Of a DNA stretch of 64,000 nt, positions 37,313 to 48,051 are shown one piece after another. Each line of letters starts with the position of its first letter. Position 1 is the stretch's first letter. The translations under genes were made by a program, and so were the position numbers. The stretch spans positions 2,277,001 through 2,341,000 of the forward strand of contig NZ_CP063656.1 of the NCBI RefSeq assembly GCF_015209725.1, read 5' to 3'. A model generated the notes under the pieces. The model did not search any database. It was not told where the DNA came from and saw only the letters and a list, made by a program, of their open reading frames with translations. Source of the DNA: Lysobacter ciconiae. GTDB lineage: Bacteria > Pseudomonadota > Gammaproteobacteria > Xanthomonadales > Xanthomonadaceae.

Positions 37313-38548
37313 TCAGTCCGCCTGGCGGCGCAGGAATGCCGGGATGTCGAGGTAGCTGTCGGGACCGAAGTCGGCCGCGCCGGTCGCCGCGGCCGGCTCG
37401 GATTTGGTCGATTCACCGCGCAGGCTGCTGCTGAAGCTCGGCACCGACGGCGCGCGCGACTCCGACGAGGAGGCTGACGAGGAGGAGACCGCGTCGACCG
37501 GGAATTCCGGCTGGCCGGTGGTGGCGTTGCGGACCAGCTGGATCGGCGCGCGGTTGCCTTCGACACCCTTGACCTTGCTGCCGGCACCGCGGTTGAGGCC
37601 GGTGGCAACGACGGTCACGCGCACTTCGTCCTGCATGTCGGGGTCCAGCACGGTACCGATGACGATGGTCGCGTCCTCGGACGCGAACGCCTCCACCGTG
37701 CGACCCACCTCGTCGAACTCGGCCATGGTGAAGTCCGGGCCGGCCGTGATGTTGACCAGGATGCCGTTGGCGCCCTGCAGGTTGACGTCATCCAGCAGCG
37801 GGTTGAGCACGGCGGCCTCGGCGGCGGCCTGGGCGCGATCATCGCCCTTGGCGGCGCCGCTGCCCATCATCGCCAGGCCCATCTCGGACATGACGGTGCG
37901 CACGTCGGCGAAGTCGACGTTGATCAGGCCCGGACGCACGATCAGGTCGGCGATGCCCTGCACGGCGCCCAGCAGCACGTCGTTGGCGGCGCGGAACGCC
38001 TGCACCATGGTCGCGTTGCGGCCCAGCACGGTGATCAGCTTCTCGTTGGGGATGGTGATCAGCGAATCGCAGTGGTGGCTCAGCTCCTCGATGCCCTTGA
38101 GCGCGACCTGCATGCGGCGGCGACCCTCGAACGGGAACGGCTTGGTCACCACGGCGACGGTCAGGATGCCCATCTCCTTGGCCAGCTGGGCCACGACGGG
38201 CGCCGCGCCAGTCCCGGTGCCACCGCCCATGCCGGCGGTGATGAAGACCATGTCGGCGCCTTCCAGCGCGTCCATCAGGCGCTCGCGGTCCTCCAGCGCG
38301 GCCTGGCGGCCGACCTCGGGGTTGGCGCCTGCGCCCAGGCCCTTGGTGACGTTGTTGCCCAGCTGCAGCTGCAGCTTGGCGCCGCAGTTCTTGATCGCCT
38401 GCGAGTCGGTGTTGGCGGTGATGAACTCCACCCCGTCAACGTTGTTGCTGACCATGTGGGCGACCGCATTGCCGCCGCCGCCGCCGACGCCGATCACCTT
38501 GATGATCGCATTGGGCGCCATGTTTTCCACCAGTTCGAAATGTGCCAT
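37313..38548 (-). CDS. ftsZ: Cell division GTPase FtsZ
   Basis: FtsZ polymerises into the division ring. The 411-residue protein has the tubulin signature GMGGGTGTGAAPV, the T7 loop VNVDFADVRTVM-like (LINVDFADVRTVMSEMG), a Ser/Pro-rich linker of about 60 residues and the FtsA/ZipA-binding tail YLDIPAFLRRQ. The GAGGACACGG ribosome-binding site precedes the ATG. It is the last gene of the division cluster before lpxC. Confidence 0.98.
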   Translation of the reverse strand: MAHFELVENMAPNAIIKVIGVGGGGGNAVAHMVSNNVDGVEFITANTDSQAIKNCGAKLQLQLGNNVTKGLGAGANPEVGRQAALEDRERLMDALEGADMVFITAGMGGGTGTGAAPVVAQLAKEMGILTVAVVTKPFPFEGRRRMQVALKGIEELSHHCDSLITIPNEKLITVLGRNATMVQAFRAANDVLLGAVQGIADLIVRPGLINVDFADVRTVMSEMGLAMMGSGAAKGDDRAQAAAEAAVLNPLLDDVNLQGANGILVNITAGPDFTMAEFDEVGRTVEAFASEDATIVIGTVLDPDMQDEVRVTVVATGLNRGAGSKVKGVEGNRAPIQLVRNATTGQPEFPVDAVSSSSASSSESRAPSVPSFSSSLRGESTKSEPAAATGAADFGPDSYLDIPAFLRRQAD

Positions 38549-38658
38549 GTCCGTGTCCTCGTTGGTCTAGTTTTGGTTGCTGCCGTGGTCTTTCGTGTTG
38601 CGTGCCGCGTTTGTTCTGTTGCCTGCCGTCCCTCGCCGCCGCTGTCGTGCACCGCCGC

Positions 38659-39909
38659 TCAGAAGTGGTCGCTGTACCAGCTCTTGAGCTTGTTGAAGAG
38701 CGAACCCGCACGGCCGGTATTGATCACCGGTCTGCGCGGATTCTCGAATTGGCTGCCCATCAGCAGCAGGCCGACGCCGGTGGCGTGGACCGGGTTGCCG
38801 ACGACTTCGCCCAGGCCGGTGACGTGCTGGGGGATGCCCACCCGCACCGGCATCTGCAGCATTTCCTCGGCCAGTTCCACCACGCCTTCCATCTTCGAAG
38901 CGCCGCCGGTGAGCACCATGCCGGCGCGCACGTGCTGCTCGAAGCCGCTGCGGCGCAGCTCGGCCTGGACCATCTCGAAGATTTCCTCGTAACGCGCCTG
39001 CACCGCCTGCGCCAGCGAGGCACGCGGCATCCGGCGCGGCGCGCGGTCGCCAACCGATGGCACCTGGATGGACTCCTCGGCGGTCGCCATCTGCGCCAGC
39101 GCGCAGGCGTAGCGGACCTTGATCTGCTCGGCCTCCGGGGTGGGCGTGCGCAGCATGTGGGCGATGTCCTCGGTGACCTTGTCTCCGGCAATGCCGAGGC
39201 TGGCCGAGTGCGCGATCGCGCCCTGCACAAACACCGCGATATCGGTCGTGCCAGCGCCGATGTCGACCAGCACCACGCCCAGCTCACGCTCGTCGCTGGT
39301 CAGCACCGCGTTGGCCGAGGCCAGCACGCCCAGGATCAGGCTGTCGACCTGCAGGCCGCAGCGCTGCACGCACTTGCTGACGTTGGCCGCGGCCGACTGC
39401 GCGCACACGACCAGATGGGCATGCACTTCCAGGCGCACGCCGGTCATGCCGATCGGGTTGCGGATGCCTTCCTGCGAATGGTCCAGCACGTAGTCGCGCG
39501 GGATCGCGTGGAGGATCTTCTGGTCCGCCGGAATGGCGACGGCCTTGGCCGCGTCCAGCACCCGGTCCAGATCGGCCACGCTGACCTCACCGTCGCGGAT
39601 CGGGGCGATGCCCTGCGAGTTGCGGCACTGCACGTGGCTGCCGGAGATGGAGGCGTAGACCGAGCGGATCTCGCAGCCGGCCATCAGCTCGGCTTCCTCG
39701 ATCGCGCGCTGGATCGACTGCACGGTGGACTCGATGTCCACCACCACGCCCCGGCGCAGACCGCGCGACTCGTGGCTGCCGATGCCGATGACCTCGATCG
39801 GGTTGTCCGGGCCGGTGTGGCCGGGGCTGTACTCGCCCACCAGCGCCACCACCTTGGAGGTGCCGATGTCGAGGCCGACGATCAGATGTTTGTCACCCTT
39901 GCGATTCAT
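38659..39909 (-). CDS. ftsA: Cell division actin-like protein FtsA
   Basis: FtsA tethers FtsZ to the membrane. The 416-residue protein has the phosphate-1 loop LIVGLDIGTSKVVALVGEY, the connect and phosphate-2 motifs VLVDIGAGTTDIAVFVQG and the adenosine motif VLTGGASKMEGVVE. The C-terminal amphipathic helix SLFNKLKSWYSDHF is visible. It overlaps ftsQ by 17 nt and precedes ftsZ by 110 nt. Confidence 0.97.
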   Translation of the reverse strand: MNRKGDKHLIVGLDIGTSKVVALVGEYSPGHTGPDNPIEVIGIGSHESRGLRRGVVVDIESTVQSIQRAIEEAELMAGCEIRSVYASISGSHVQCRNSQGIAPIRDGEVSVADLDRVLDAAKAVAIPADQKILHAIPRDYVLDHSQEGIRNPIGMTGVRLEVHAHLVVCAQSAAANVSKCVQRCGLQVDSLILGVLASANAVLTSDERELGVVLVDIGAGTTDIAVFVQGAIAHSASLGIAGDKVTEDIAHMLRTPTPEAEQIKVRYACALAQMATAEESIQVPSVGDRAPRRMPRASLAQAVQARYEEIFEMVQAELRRSGFEQHVRAGMVLTGGASKMEGVVELAEEMLQMPVRVGIPQHVTGLGEVVGNPVHATGVGLLLMGSQFENPRRPVINTGRAGSLFNKLKSWYSDHF

Positions 39910-40615
39910 GGTTTTCCCTGCTGTCGGCCCACACGAGTGCGAAACCGTTGGTGTAGCGAAGATCGGCGCGCGCCAGTACCTGCGCCTGCTGGGCCAGCAG
40001 TTGCGGCAACAGGCGCACGAAGCGGTTGAGGCGACCGCGCGCCTCGTGGCGGCCGACGATGACCTCGGCGCCGTTGTCCAGGCGAAGCGTCCAGCTGCCG
40101 CGCGGGTCCAGGCGGGCCTCGCGCACCTCCAGTCCGAGCGGGGCGAACATCGTCCGTGTCTGGTTGTAGAGTTCGACCACCTCGTCGATGCGCGTGTCCG
40201 GCCCGCCCAGCAAGGGCAGCTCGGCGGGGATGTCGATGTTGGCGGCGGGAAACAGCCGGCCCTGCTCGGACAGCAGCTGGTTGTCGTCCCAGCGCGCGAA
40301 CGGGACGTGCTCGGCCAGGTGCACTTCCAGCACGTCGGGCCAGCGCTTGCGCACCTCGGCGTGCTCGACCCAGGGCAGTGCGGCCACGGCCGCGCGCGCC
40401 GCGTCCAGATCGACCGCGAAATAGCCTTGGCGCGCGAACGGCAGCAGGGTGTCGCGCAGCAGGGTCTCGTCCACGCGCTGGAACTGCGCGGTGGCGCGCA
40501 GCTTGCTCAGCGGCCAGTGCTCGGCACCGACCCAGCCGTTGAGCAGGCCGACCACCGGCAGGACGACCAGCGCCACCGCAAGCAGCCAACCCAGCAGGCG
40601 CAGAAGGGCGTTCAC
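39893..40615 (-). CDS. ftsQ: Cell division protein FtsQ
   Basis: FtsQ is the bitopic membrane hub of the FtsQLB complex. The 240-residue protein has a membrane segment (LLGWLLAVALVVLPVVGLLN), a POTRA domain (about residues 45-115; DTLLPFARQGYFAVDLDAAR) and the FtsQ beta domain. The GTG at 40613-40615 overlaps the ddl stop (GTGA), which decides the start; an upstream ATG would add 15 unsupported residues. Confidence 0.93.
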   Translation of the reverse strand: MNALLRLLGWLLAVALVVLPVVGLLNGWVGAEHWPLSKLRATAQFQRVDETLLRDTLLPFARQGYFAVDLDAARAAVAALPWVEHAEVRKRWPDVLEVHLAEHVPFARWDDNQLLSEQGRLFPAANIDIPAELPLLGGPDTRIDEVVELYNQTRTMFAPLGLEVREARLDPRGSWTLRLDNGAEVIVGRHEARGRLNRFVRLLPQLLAQQAQVLARADLRYTNGFALVWADSRENHESQG

Positions 40616-41597
40616 CGGCCGGCCACCTCCGCGAGGGTCCCTTCCAGAACGCGCCAGCACAGTTCCTCGAAGCCGATGCCGAGCTGGGCGGCGGCCTTGG
40701 GCACCAGCGAATGGCTGGTCATGCCGGGCGCGGTGTTCACCTCGAGCAGGTAAAACGCGCCGGTTGCGCGGTCGCGCATTACATCAACCCGGCCCCAGCC
40801 GCGGCATTCAACGGCCTCGAATGCGTCCAGCGCGATGCGCTGCAGCTCGGCTTCGGCGCTGTCTTCCACCCCGGGACACAGGTATTGGGTGTCGTCGGCC
40901 ATGTATTTGGCGTTGTAGTCGTACCACTCGCCCTTGGGAACGATCCGGATCGAGGGCAACGCGCTCGGGCCGGTGCCGTCATCGAGCACGCCCACGGTCA
41001 GCTCGTCGCCGACGATCATCTGCTCCATCAGCAACTCGCCGTCGTAGTGGGCGGCAAAGGCCTGCGCGGCGGCGAGATCTGCCTCCTCCTGGATCCGGAA
41101 CGCGCCGACGCTGGAGCCTTCGCAGGACGGCTTGACGAACACCGGCAGGCCGAGCGAACGCGCCGCGGCCTGCATGTCATCGCCGTTGACCAGGCGAACG
41201 AAGCGCGGCGTCGGCAGGCCGCAGCTGAGCCAGACCTGCTTGGTGCGGATCTTGTCCATCGACAGGGCCGAGCCGAGCACGCCGGAACCGGTGTAGGGCA
41301 CGCCCAGCACCTCGAGCACGCCCTGCAACACGCCGTCCTCGCCTCCGCCCTTGTTGCCGTGGAGGATGTTGAACACGCGGTCCACGCCGCCCTGGCGCAC
41401 ACGCTCGACCAGCGCCGGGACGCCGTCCACGGAGAACGCGTCGACGCCGCGCGCCTGCAGCGCTTCGAGCACGTTGCGGCCGGAATCCAGCGAGACCTCG
41501 CGCTCGGCGCTGGTGCCACCCATCAGCACCGCCACCCGGCCGAATCGGGCCGGATCGGTGGTGCGTTGCGGGGCGATGTGCGGGGCAGTCGGGGTAC

Positions 41598-41601
<4 letters not shown>
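40612..41601 (-). CDS. ddl: D-alanine-D-alanine ligase
   Basis: Ddl joins two D-Ala for the pentapeptide. The 329-residue protein starts with the N-domain VAVLMGGTSAEREVSLDSG (active Glu and Ser region) and ends with the ATP-grasp metal-binding LLEVNTAPGMTSHSLVP. The middle motif is LPVFVKPSCEGSSVGAFRIQ. It overlaps murC and ftsQ. It corresponds to the ddlB position of the cluster. Confidence 0.97.
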
Positions 41602-43048
<1,447 letters not shown>

Positions 43049-43052
<4 letters not shown>

Positions 43053-44182
43053 GGAGCGGGCTCCTGGGAAGATTGGGGGGAAGAAGGAAGCTCGCGGCCG
43101 GCCGATCCGGCCAGAACGATGTCGGCGACGCGCCTGGCGGCGTCCGGCAACGCCAGCGCACGTGCAGCAGTGGCGAGACGAAGCAGCTCGTCGCGCCCGG
43201 AGATGGTCTCGATGGTCGCGACCATGCGCTCGGCAAGGTCGTCGGCAGGCGCCTGCGGCAGCAACACGGCCGCGCCGCGGTCGACCAGGTAGCGCGCGTT
43301 GCGGGTCTGGTGGTCGTCGACCGCCTGCGGGAACGGCACCAGCACGCTGCCCATGCCGACCGCGCACAGTTCGGCCAGGGTCAGGGCACCGGCGCGGCAC
43401 ACCACCAGGTCGGCCCATGCGTAGGCAACGGCCATGTCGGGGATGAAGGGCTCGATGCTGGCGGGCACACCGGCTTCGGCGTAGCGGCGCTCGGCGTCCT
43501 CGACCTGCGCCTGGCCACACTGGTGACGCACCTCGACCGGTCCAATGCGCTCGCGGAGCGATGACAGCGCCTGCGGCACGGCGGTGTTCAAGGCGCGCGC
43601 GCCCTGGCTGCCGCCCAGCACCAGCAGGCGCAAGGGCCCCTGGCGGCCGGCGAAGCGCTGCGCCGGCGCGGCGACCTGCAGGATCTCCTCGCGCACCGGG
43701 TTGCCGACTACTTCCTCGTTGGCAAAGGTGTCCGGGAACCCCGTCAACACGCGCTGGGCGAGGCGGGCCAGCACGCGGTTGGTCATGCCTGCCGCGCGGT
43801 TCTGCTCGTGCACGAACAAGGGGATCCGGGCCAAGCGCGCAGCCAGGCCACCGGGCCCGGCCGCATAGCCACCGAAGCTGATCACCGCGCGCGGGCGCCG
43901 CGAGCGCAGCACAGCCACGGCGTGCCGCACTGCGGACAGCAGCTTGACCGGAGCGGCCAGCAACGTGGTGAAGCCCTTGCCGCGCACGCCGCGCACCGCA
44001 ATGGTGTCGATCGGGATGTTCTCGGCGGGTACGAGGCGCGTTTCCATGCCGCCTTCCGCGCCCAGCCAGGTCACCGGCACGCCGCGCGCCGCCAGCTGCC
44101 GGGCCACGGCCAGGCCGGGAAAAATGTGTCCACCGGTGCCGCCGGCGAGGATCATCACCGGACGCGGGTCAAGGGCGTTCAT
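43049..44182 (-). CDS. murG: Lipid II synthase MurG
   Basis: MurG transfers GlcNAc to lipid I on the inner membrane face. The 377-residue GT28 protein has the G-loops ILAGGTGGHIFPGLAVARQL and VISFGGYAAGPGGLAARLA, and the donor region VLGGSQGARALN with CRAGALTLAELCAVG. It has a short Ser/Pro-rich C-terminal extension (SPQSSQEPAP). It overlaps ftsW by 4 nt. Confidence 0.96.
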
Positions 44183-45534
44183 GCCATTCCCCCAAGCGTC
44201 GGCTCGATGCGCTGCTGCAGCCGGCTCGTGCCGCGGCCTGCATCGGCGCGCTTGCGGGCAAATACCGGTGCCGCAGCCGGAGGATTGGGCGCGCTTGCGG
44301 ATGTGGGTCCGGCGACATGATGCGGTCTGCTGCCTGCGCTGACGGCCGCTTCCGCCGGCACGTCCTCGCGCCCCGCGTCGCCGCGCAGACGCGCCATCTG
44401 GCGCTTGGCCCGCTCCAGCTCGTAGGACACCCGCAGCAGCAGTCCCATCGCCGCGCAGGTCATCAGGACACTGGAGCCGCCGGAGGAAATCAGCGGCAGG
44501 GTCAGGCCCTTGGTCGGCAGCAGGCCGAGGTTTACGCCGATCGAGACGAAGCTCTGCAGGCCGATCCACAGCGCGATGCCGAAGGCCAGATAGGCCGAGA
44601 AATGGCGGCGCATCTCAACGCACTGCAGGCCGATCCAGAACGCGCGCCCCACCAGGAGCGCGTACAGCGCGATGATCGCGCAGACGCCGACAAAACCCAG
44701 TTCCTCGGCGATCACCGCCAGGATGAAGTCGGTATGCGCCTCGGGCAGGTAGGAGAGCTTCTGGATCGAACTGCCCAGCCCCACGCCCAGCCACTCGCCG
44801 CGCCCGGCGGCCATCAGCGCGTTGGTCAGCTGATAGCCGGAATTGAACGGGTCCGCCCAGGGGTCCATGAACGAGGTCAGCCGGCGCATCCGGTACGGCT
44901 CGAGCACGGCGATGAACGCCAGTGCCGGCAGTCCGATCAGCACCGGCAGGAACATCCGCGGCATGTTGACCCCGCCCAGCACCAGCAGGCCGGCGGTGAT
45001 CGCCAGCAGCAGCGAGGACGAACCGAAGTCCGGCTGCAGCAACAGCAGTCCGACCAGCGCGGCGACAACCACCAGCGGCTTGAGCATCGCGCCCCAGGTC
45101 GCGTTGACCTCGTCGCGGAAGCGCACCAGATAGCTCGCCAGCCAGATGATGAAGAGGACCTTGACCGCCTCCACCACCTGGAAGTTCGACACGCCCACGT
45201 TGATCCAGCGGTGCGCGCCCTTGACGCTGACGCCCAGGCCCGGCACGAACACCAACAGCAGCAGCACGAAACAGGCCAGCAGCATCAGCTGGTTGTAGCG
45301 CTCCACAGTGCGCAGCTCGATCCGCGTCGCCCACACCGCCAGCACCAGACCACCGGCAAGGAACACCAGGTGCCGGGTCAGGTAGTGGAAGGGATCCGGG
45401 TGCTGCGAGATCGAACTGGAACCCACCATCACCAGCCCCAGCGAGGACAGCGCCAGCACCAACGCCAGCAGCCACGGGTCAAGGCGGCCCTGGATGTCGT
45501 CGATGCGGGTGGCCTGGCGCGCGGAATCGTTCAT
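44179..45534 (-). CDS. ftsW: Septal peptidoglycan glycosyltransferase FtsW
   Basis: FtsW is the SEDS glycan polymerase of the divisome. The 451-residue protein has about ten membrane segments and the SEDS signature NLGLLPTKGLTLPLISSGGS. The periplasmic AHTDFILAVIAEELGF loop is conserved. It has a long Ala/Pro-rich cytoplasmic tail of about 75 residues. Its ATG shares a base with the mraY stop (TGATG). In E. coli murD lies between mraY and ftsW; here it is absent. Confidence 0.96.
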   Translation of the reverse strand: MNDSARQATRIDDIQGRLDPWLLALVLALSSLGLVMVGSSSISQHPDPFHYLTRHLVFLAGGLVLAVWATRIELRTVERYNQLMLLACFVLLLLVFVPGLGVSVKGAHRWINVGVSNFQVVEAVKVLFIIWLASYLVRFRDEVNATWGAMLKPLVVVAALVGLLLLQPDFGSSSLLLAITAGLLVLGGVNMPRMFLPVLIGLPALAFIAVLEPYRMRRLTSFMDPWADPFNSGYQLTNALMAAGRGEWLGVGLGSSIQKLSYLPEAHTDFILAVIAEELGFVGVCAIIALYALLVGRAFWIGLQCVEMRRHFSAYLAFGIALWIGLQSFVSIGVNLGLLPTKGLTLPLISSGGSSVLMTCAAMGLLLRVSYELERAKRQMARLRGDAGREDVPAEAAVSAGSRPHHVAGPTSASAPNPPAAAPVFARKRADAGRGTSRLQQRIEPTLGGMA

Positions 45535-46616
45535 CAGCGCACCTTCAACGTGGCCAGGCCGACCAGGACCAGCACGACCGAGATGATCCAGAAGCGCACG
45601 ATCACGCGCGGCTCGGGCCAGCCCTTGAGCTCGAAGTGGTGGTGGATCGGCGCCATGCGGAACACGCGCTTGCCGGTCAGCTTGAAGGACGCGACCTGGA
45701 TCATCACCGAGAGCGTCTCGATGACGAACACGCCGCCCATGATCACCAGCACCAGCTCCTGGCGGACGATCACCGCGATCGCCCCCAGCACCGCGCCCAG
45801 CGCCAGCGCGCCGATGTCGCCCATGAATACCATCGCCGGGTAGGTGTTGAACCACAGGAATCCCAGTCCGGCGCCGGCAATCGCGGCGCAGATGATCACC
45901 AGCTCGCCCGCCCCCGGCACCGGCGGGATCTGCAGGTATTCGGAAAACACCGCGTTGCCGGAGGCATAGGCGAACACGCCCAGCGCGCAGGCGACCAGCA
46001 CGGTCGGCATGATCGCCAGGCCGTCCAGCCCGTCGGTCAGGTTGACCGCGTTGGAGAAACCGACGATCCAGAAGTAGGCGACGACGATCAGCCCGGCACC
46101 CATCGGGAAGGCGAGCGACTTGAACATCGGTATGTAGAACGTGGTGGCCGCCGGGACATCCGCGGTCATATAGAGGACCACACCCGCCGCGAGCCCGAAG
46201 ATCGACTGCAGCAGGTATTTCCAGCGCGACTTGAGACCGTTGGGATCGCGGTGGACGATCTTGATCCAGTCGTCGTACCAGCCGATGGCGCCGAAGGCGA
46301 CCATCACCGCCAGCACCACCCAGACATACTTGTTGCGCAGGTCGCCCCACAGCAGCACCGAGGCCAGCACGGTCAGCAGGATCAGCCCGCCGCCCATGGT
46401 CGGGGTGCCGGCCTTGGAGAAGTGGCTTTCCGGGCCGTCGCTGCGGATCGGCTGGCCGCCCTTGTACTGGGCCAGTTTGCGGATCGCCGCCGGCCCCCAC
46501 CACAACGACAGCGCGAGCGCGGTCAAGGCACTCAGGATGCCGCGGAATGTCAGGTAGTTGAACAAACCGAACAGGCTGTCCAGTTGCTCGAGCCAACGCG
46601 CCAGTTCAAGCAGCAT
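45534..46616 (-). CDS. mraY: Phospho-MurNAc-pentapeptide translocase
   Basis: MraY makes lipid I from UDP-MurNAc-pentapeptide and undecaprenyl phosphate. The 360-residue, ten-helix protein has the motifs GTPTMGGGLILL, YDDWIKIV, NAVNLTDGLDGLA and the C-terminal RMAPIHHHFELKGW. It overlaps murF by 11 nt and ftsW by one base. Confidence 0.97.
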   Translation of the reverse strand: MLLELARWLEQLDSLFGLFNYLTFRGILSALTALALSLWWGPAAIRKLAQYKGGQPIRSDGPESHFSKAGTPTMGGGLILLTVLASVLLWGDLRNKYVWVVLAVMVAFGAIGWYDDWIKIVHRDPNGLKSRWKYLLQSIFGLAAGVVLYMTADVPAATTFYIPMFKSLAFPMGAGLIVVAYFWIVGFSNAVNLTDGLDGLAIMPTVLVACALGVFAYASGNAVFSEYLQIPPVPGAGELVIICAAIAGAGLGFLWFNTYPAMVFMGDIGALALGAVLGAIAVIVRQELVLVIMGGVFVIETLSVMIQVASFKLTGKRVFRMAPIHHHFELKGWPEPRVIVRFWIISVVLVLVGLATLKVR

Positions 46617-48051
46617 CGGTATCGTCCTCCGGCCCCGTGGGGCGTTGCATCGACAGCAATGCCGTCACGACCCTGTCCATCGCGCTGCCGCGGGAACCCT
46701 TCACCAGCACGTTCACCGGCGTGCCCTGGTCCTGTATCAGCGCGTCCTGCACCAGCGCGGCCTGCACCAGCGCGTCCTGCGCCAGCGCGGTCGCCAGCGC
46801 GTCGGCCAATGCGGCGTGGTCGGCATGCACGCTGGCGCCGTCGCCGAATTCCGCAGCCGCGGCGGCGCTCAGGCTGCCCAGCGCAAACAGCCGCTGCAGG
46901 CCCGCGGCCCGTGCCTGGCGTCCGGCCTGGGCATGCATGGCCTCGGCATCGGCACCCAGCTCGCGCATATCGCCCATGACCAGCCAGCCCGCGCCGGGCA
47001 TCGCCGCCAGCGTGTCGATCGCGGCTGCCAGCGAGCCGGGATTGGCGTTGTAGCTGTCGTCGATCAAGGTGGCGCCGTTGCCCAACGACCGGGCGACCAT
47101 GCGGCCATCGACCGGCACTGCCGCTTGCAGGCCTTGCGCAATCGCCTCCAGCGACACGCCCAGTCCGACGGCCAGCGACGCGGCAGCCAGCGCATTGCGC
47201 ACGTTGTGACGCCCGCGCAGGGCAAGCGTCACCGGAACGGTTCCATCCGGCGTGACCAGGGTGAAACGCGATCCGTCCACGCCGGCAACGACGTCGCGCG
47301 CGGTCACATCGGCGCTGGCATCCAGGCCGAACCGGACCAGCCGGCGGCCGTGCGCGCGCTCGGCAAAATAGGGCGCGAACGCGTCATCGGCGTTGATCAC
47401 CGCCACGCCCTGCGGCGGCAGCGCGTCATAGATCGCCGCCTTGGTATCGGCCACGCCGAGCAGGCTGCCCATCCGCTCCAGGTGGGCCGGCGCGATGTTG
47501 TTCACCAGAACCACGTCGGGCCGAGCGATTGCCGCCAGATATGCGATGTCGCCCGGCTTGCCCGCGCCCATCTCGTAGACCGAGAAACGCGCGTCTTCGG
47601 GCGCGGCCAATACCGACAGCGGCAGGCCGATCTCGTTGTTGAAGTTGCCCGGGTTGGCGTAGGCGGGAGCGACGCGCTCCAGGATCGCCAGCAGCATCGA
47701 CTTGACGCTGGTCTTGCCGTTGCTGCCGGTGATCGCGACCACGTGGCCGCTGCGCTGGCGCTGCACCGCCGCGGCGAAGTCGCCCAGCGCGCGCTCCGTA
47801 TCGGCGACCAGCACCTGCGGCACGGACACCTCGAGCAGGCGCGACACCAGCAGCGCCGCGACCCCGCCTTGCACCGCCGCTTCGACGTGCTCGTGGCCGT
47901 CGAAGTTCTCGCCCTTCAGCGCGACGAACAGCGCGCTTCCACTGGCCGGCAATTTGCGGGTGTCGGTGGCGATCGCATCCACCACGACGTCGTCGCCGTG
48001 CAGGCGGCCGCCGACCATGCGGGCAATTTCGGATAGTTGCAGCGGCTTCAT
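46606..48051 (-). CDS. murF: UDP-MurNAc-tripeptide-D-Ala-D-Ala ligase
   Basis: MurF adds D-Ala-D-Ala. The 481-residue protein begins MKPLQLSEIARMVGGRL and has the P-loop VAITGSNGKTSVKSML and DDSYNANPGSLAAAID. The third domain contains a repeat-rich stretch (ALVQAALVQDALIQDQGTP) encoded by a 15-bp tandem repeat at 46738-46797. It lies before the conserved LVKGSRGSAMDRV C-terminal motif. Confidence 0.97.
   Translation of the reverse strand: MKPLQLSEIARMVGGRLHGDDVVVDAIATDTRKLPASGSALFVALKGENFDGHEHVEAAVQGGVAALLVSRLLEVSVPQVLVADTERALGDFAAAVQRQRSGHVVAITGSNGKTSVKSMLLAILERVAPAYANPGNFNNEIGLPLSVLAAPEDARFSVYEMGAGKPGDIAYLAAIARPDVVLVNNIAPAHLERMGSLLGVADTKAAIYDALPPQGVAVINADDAFAPYFAERAHGRRLVRFGLDASADVTARDVVAGVDGSRFTLVTPDGTVPVTLALRGRHNVRNALAAASLAVGLGVSLEAIAQGLQAAVPVDGRMVARSLGNGATLIDDSYNANPGSLAAAIDTLAAMPGAGWLVMGDMRELGADAEAMHAQAGRQARAAGLQRLFALGSLSAAAAAEFGDGASVHADHAALADALATALAQDALVQAALVQDALIQDQGTPVNVLVKGSRGSAMDRVVTALLSMQRPTGPEDDTDAA
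46738..46797 (-). repeat. 15-bp tandem repeat inside murF
   Basis: Units start at 46738, 46753, 46768 and 46783 and begin CAGCGCG. The first three are nearly identical (CAGCGCGTCCTGCAC, CAGCGCGGCCTGCAC, CAGCGCGTCCTGCGC). They encode a five-residue repeat of the type QDALV. The period keeps the frame. Confidence 0.8.
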
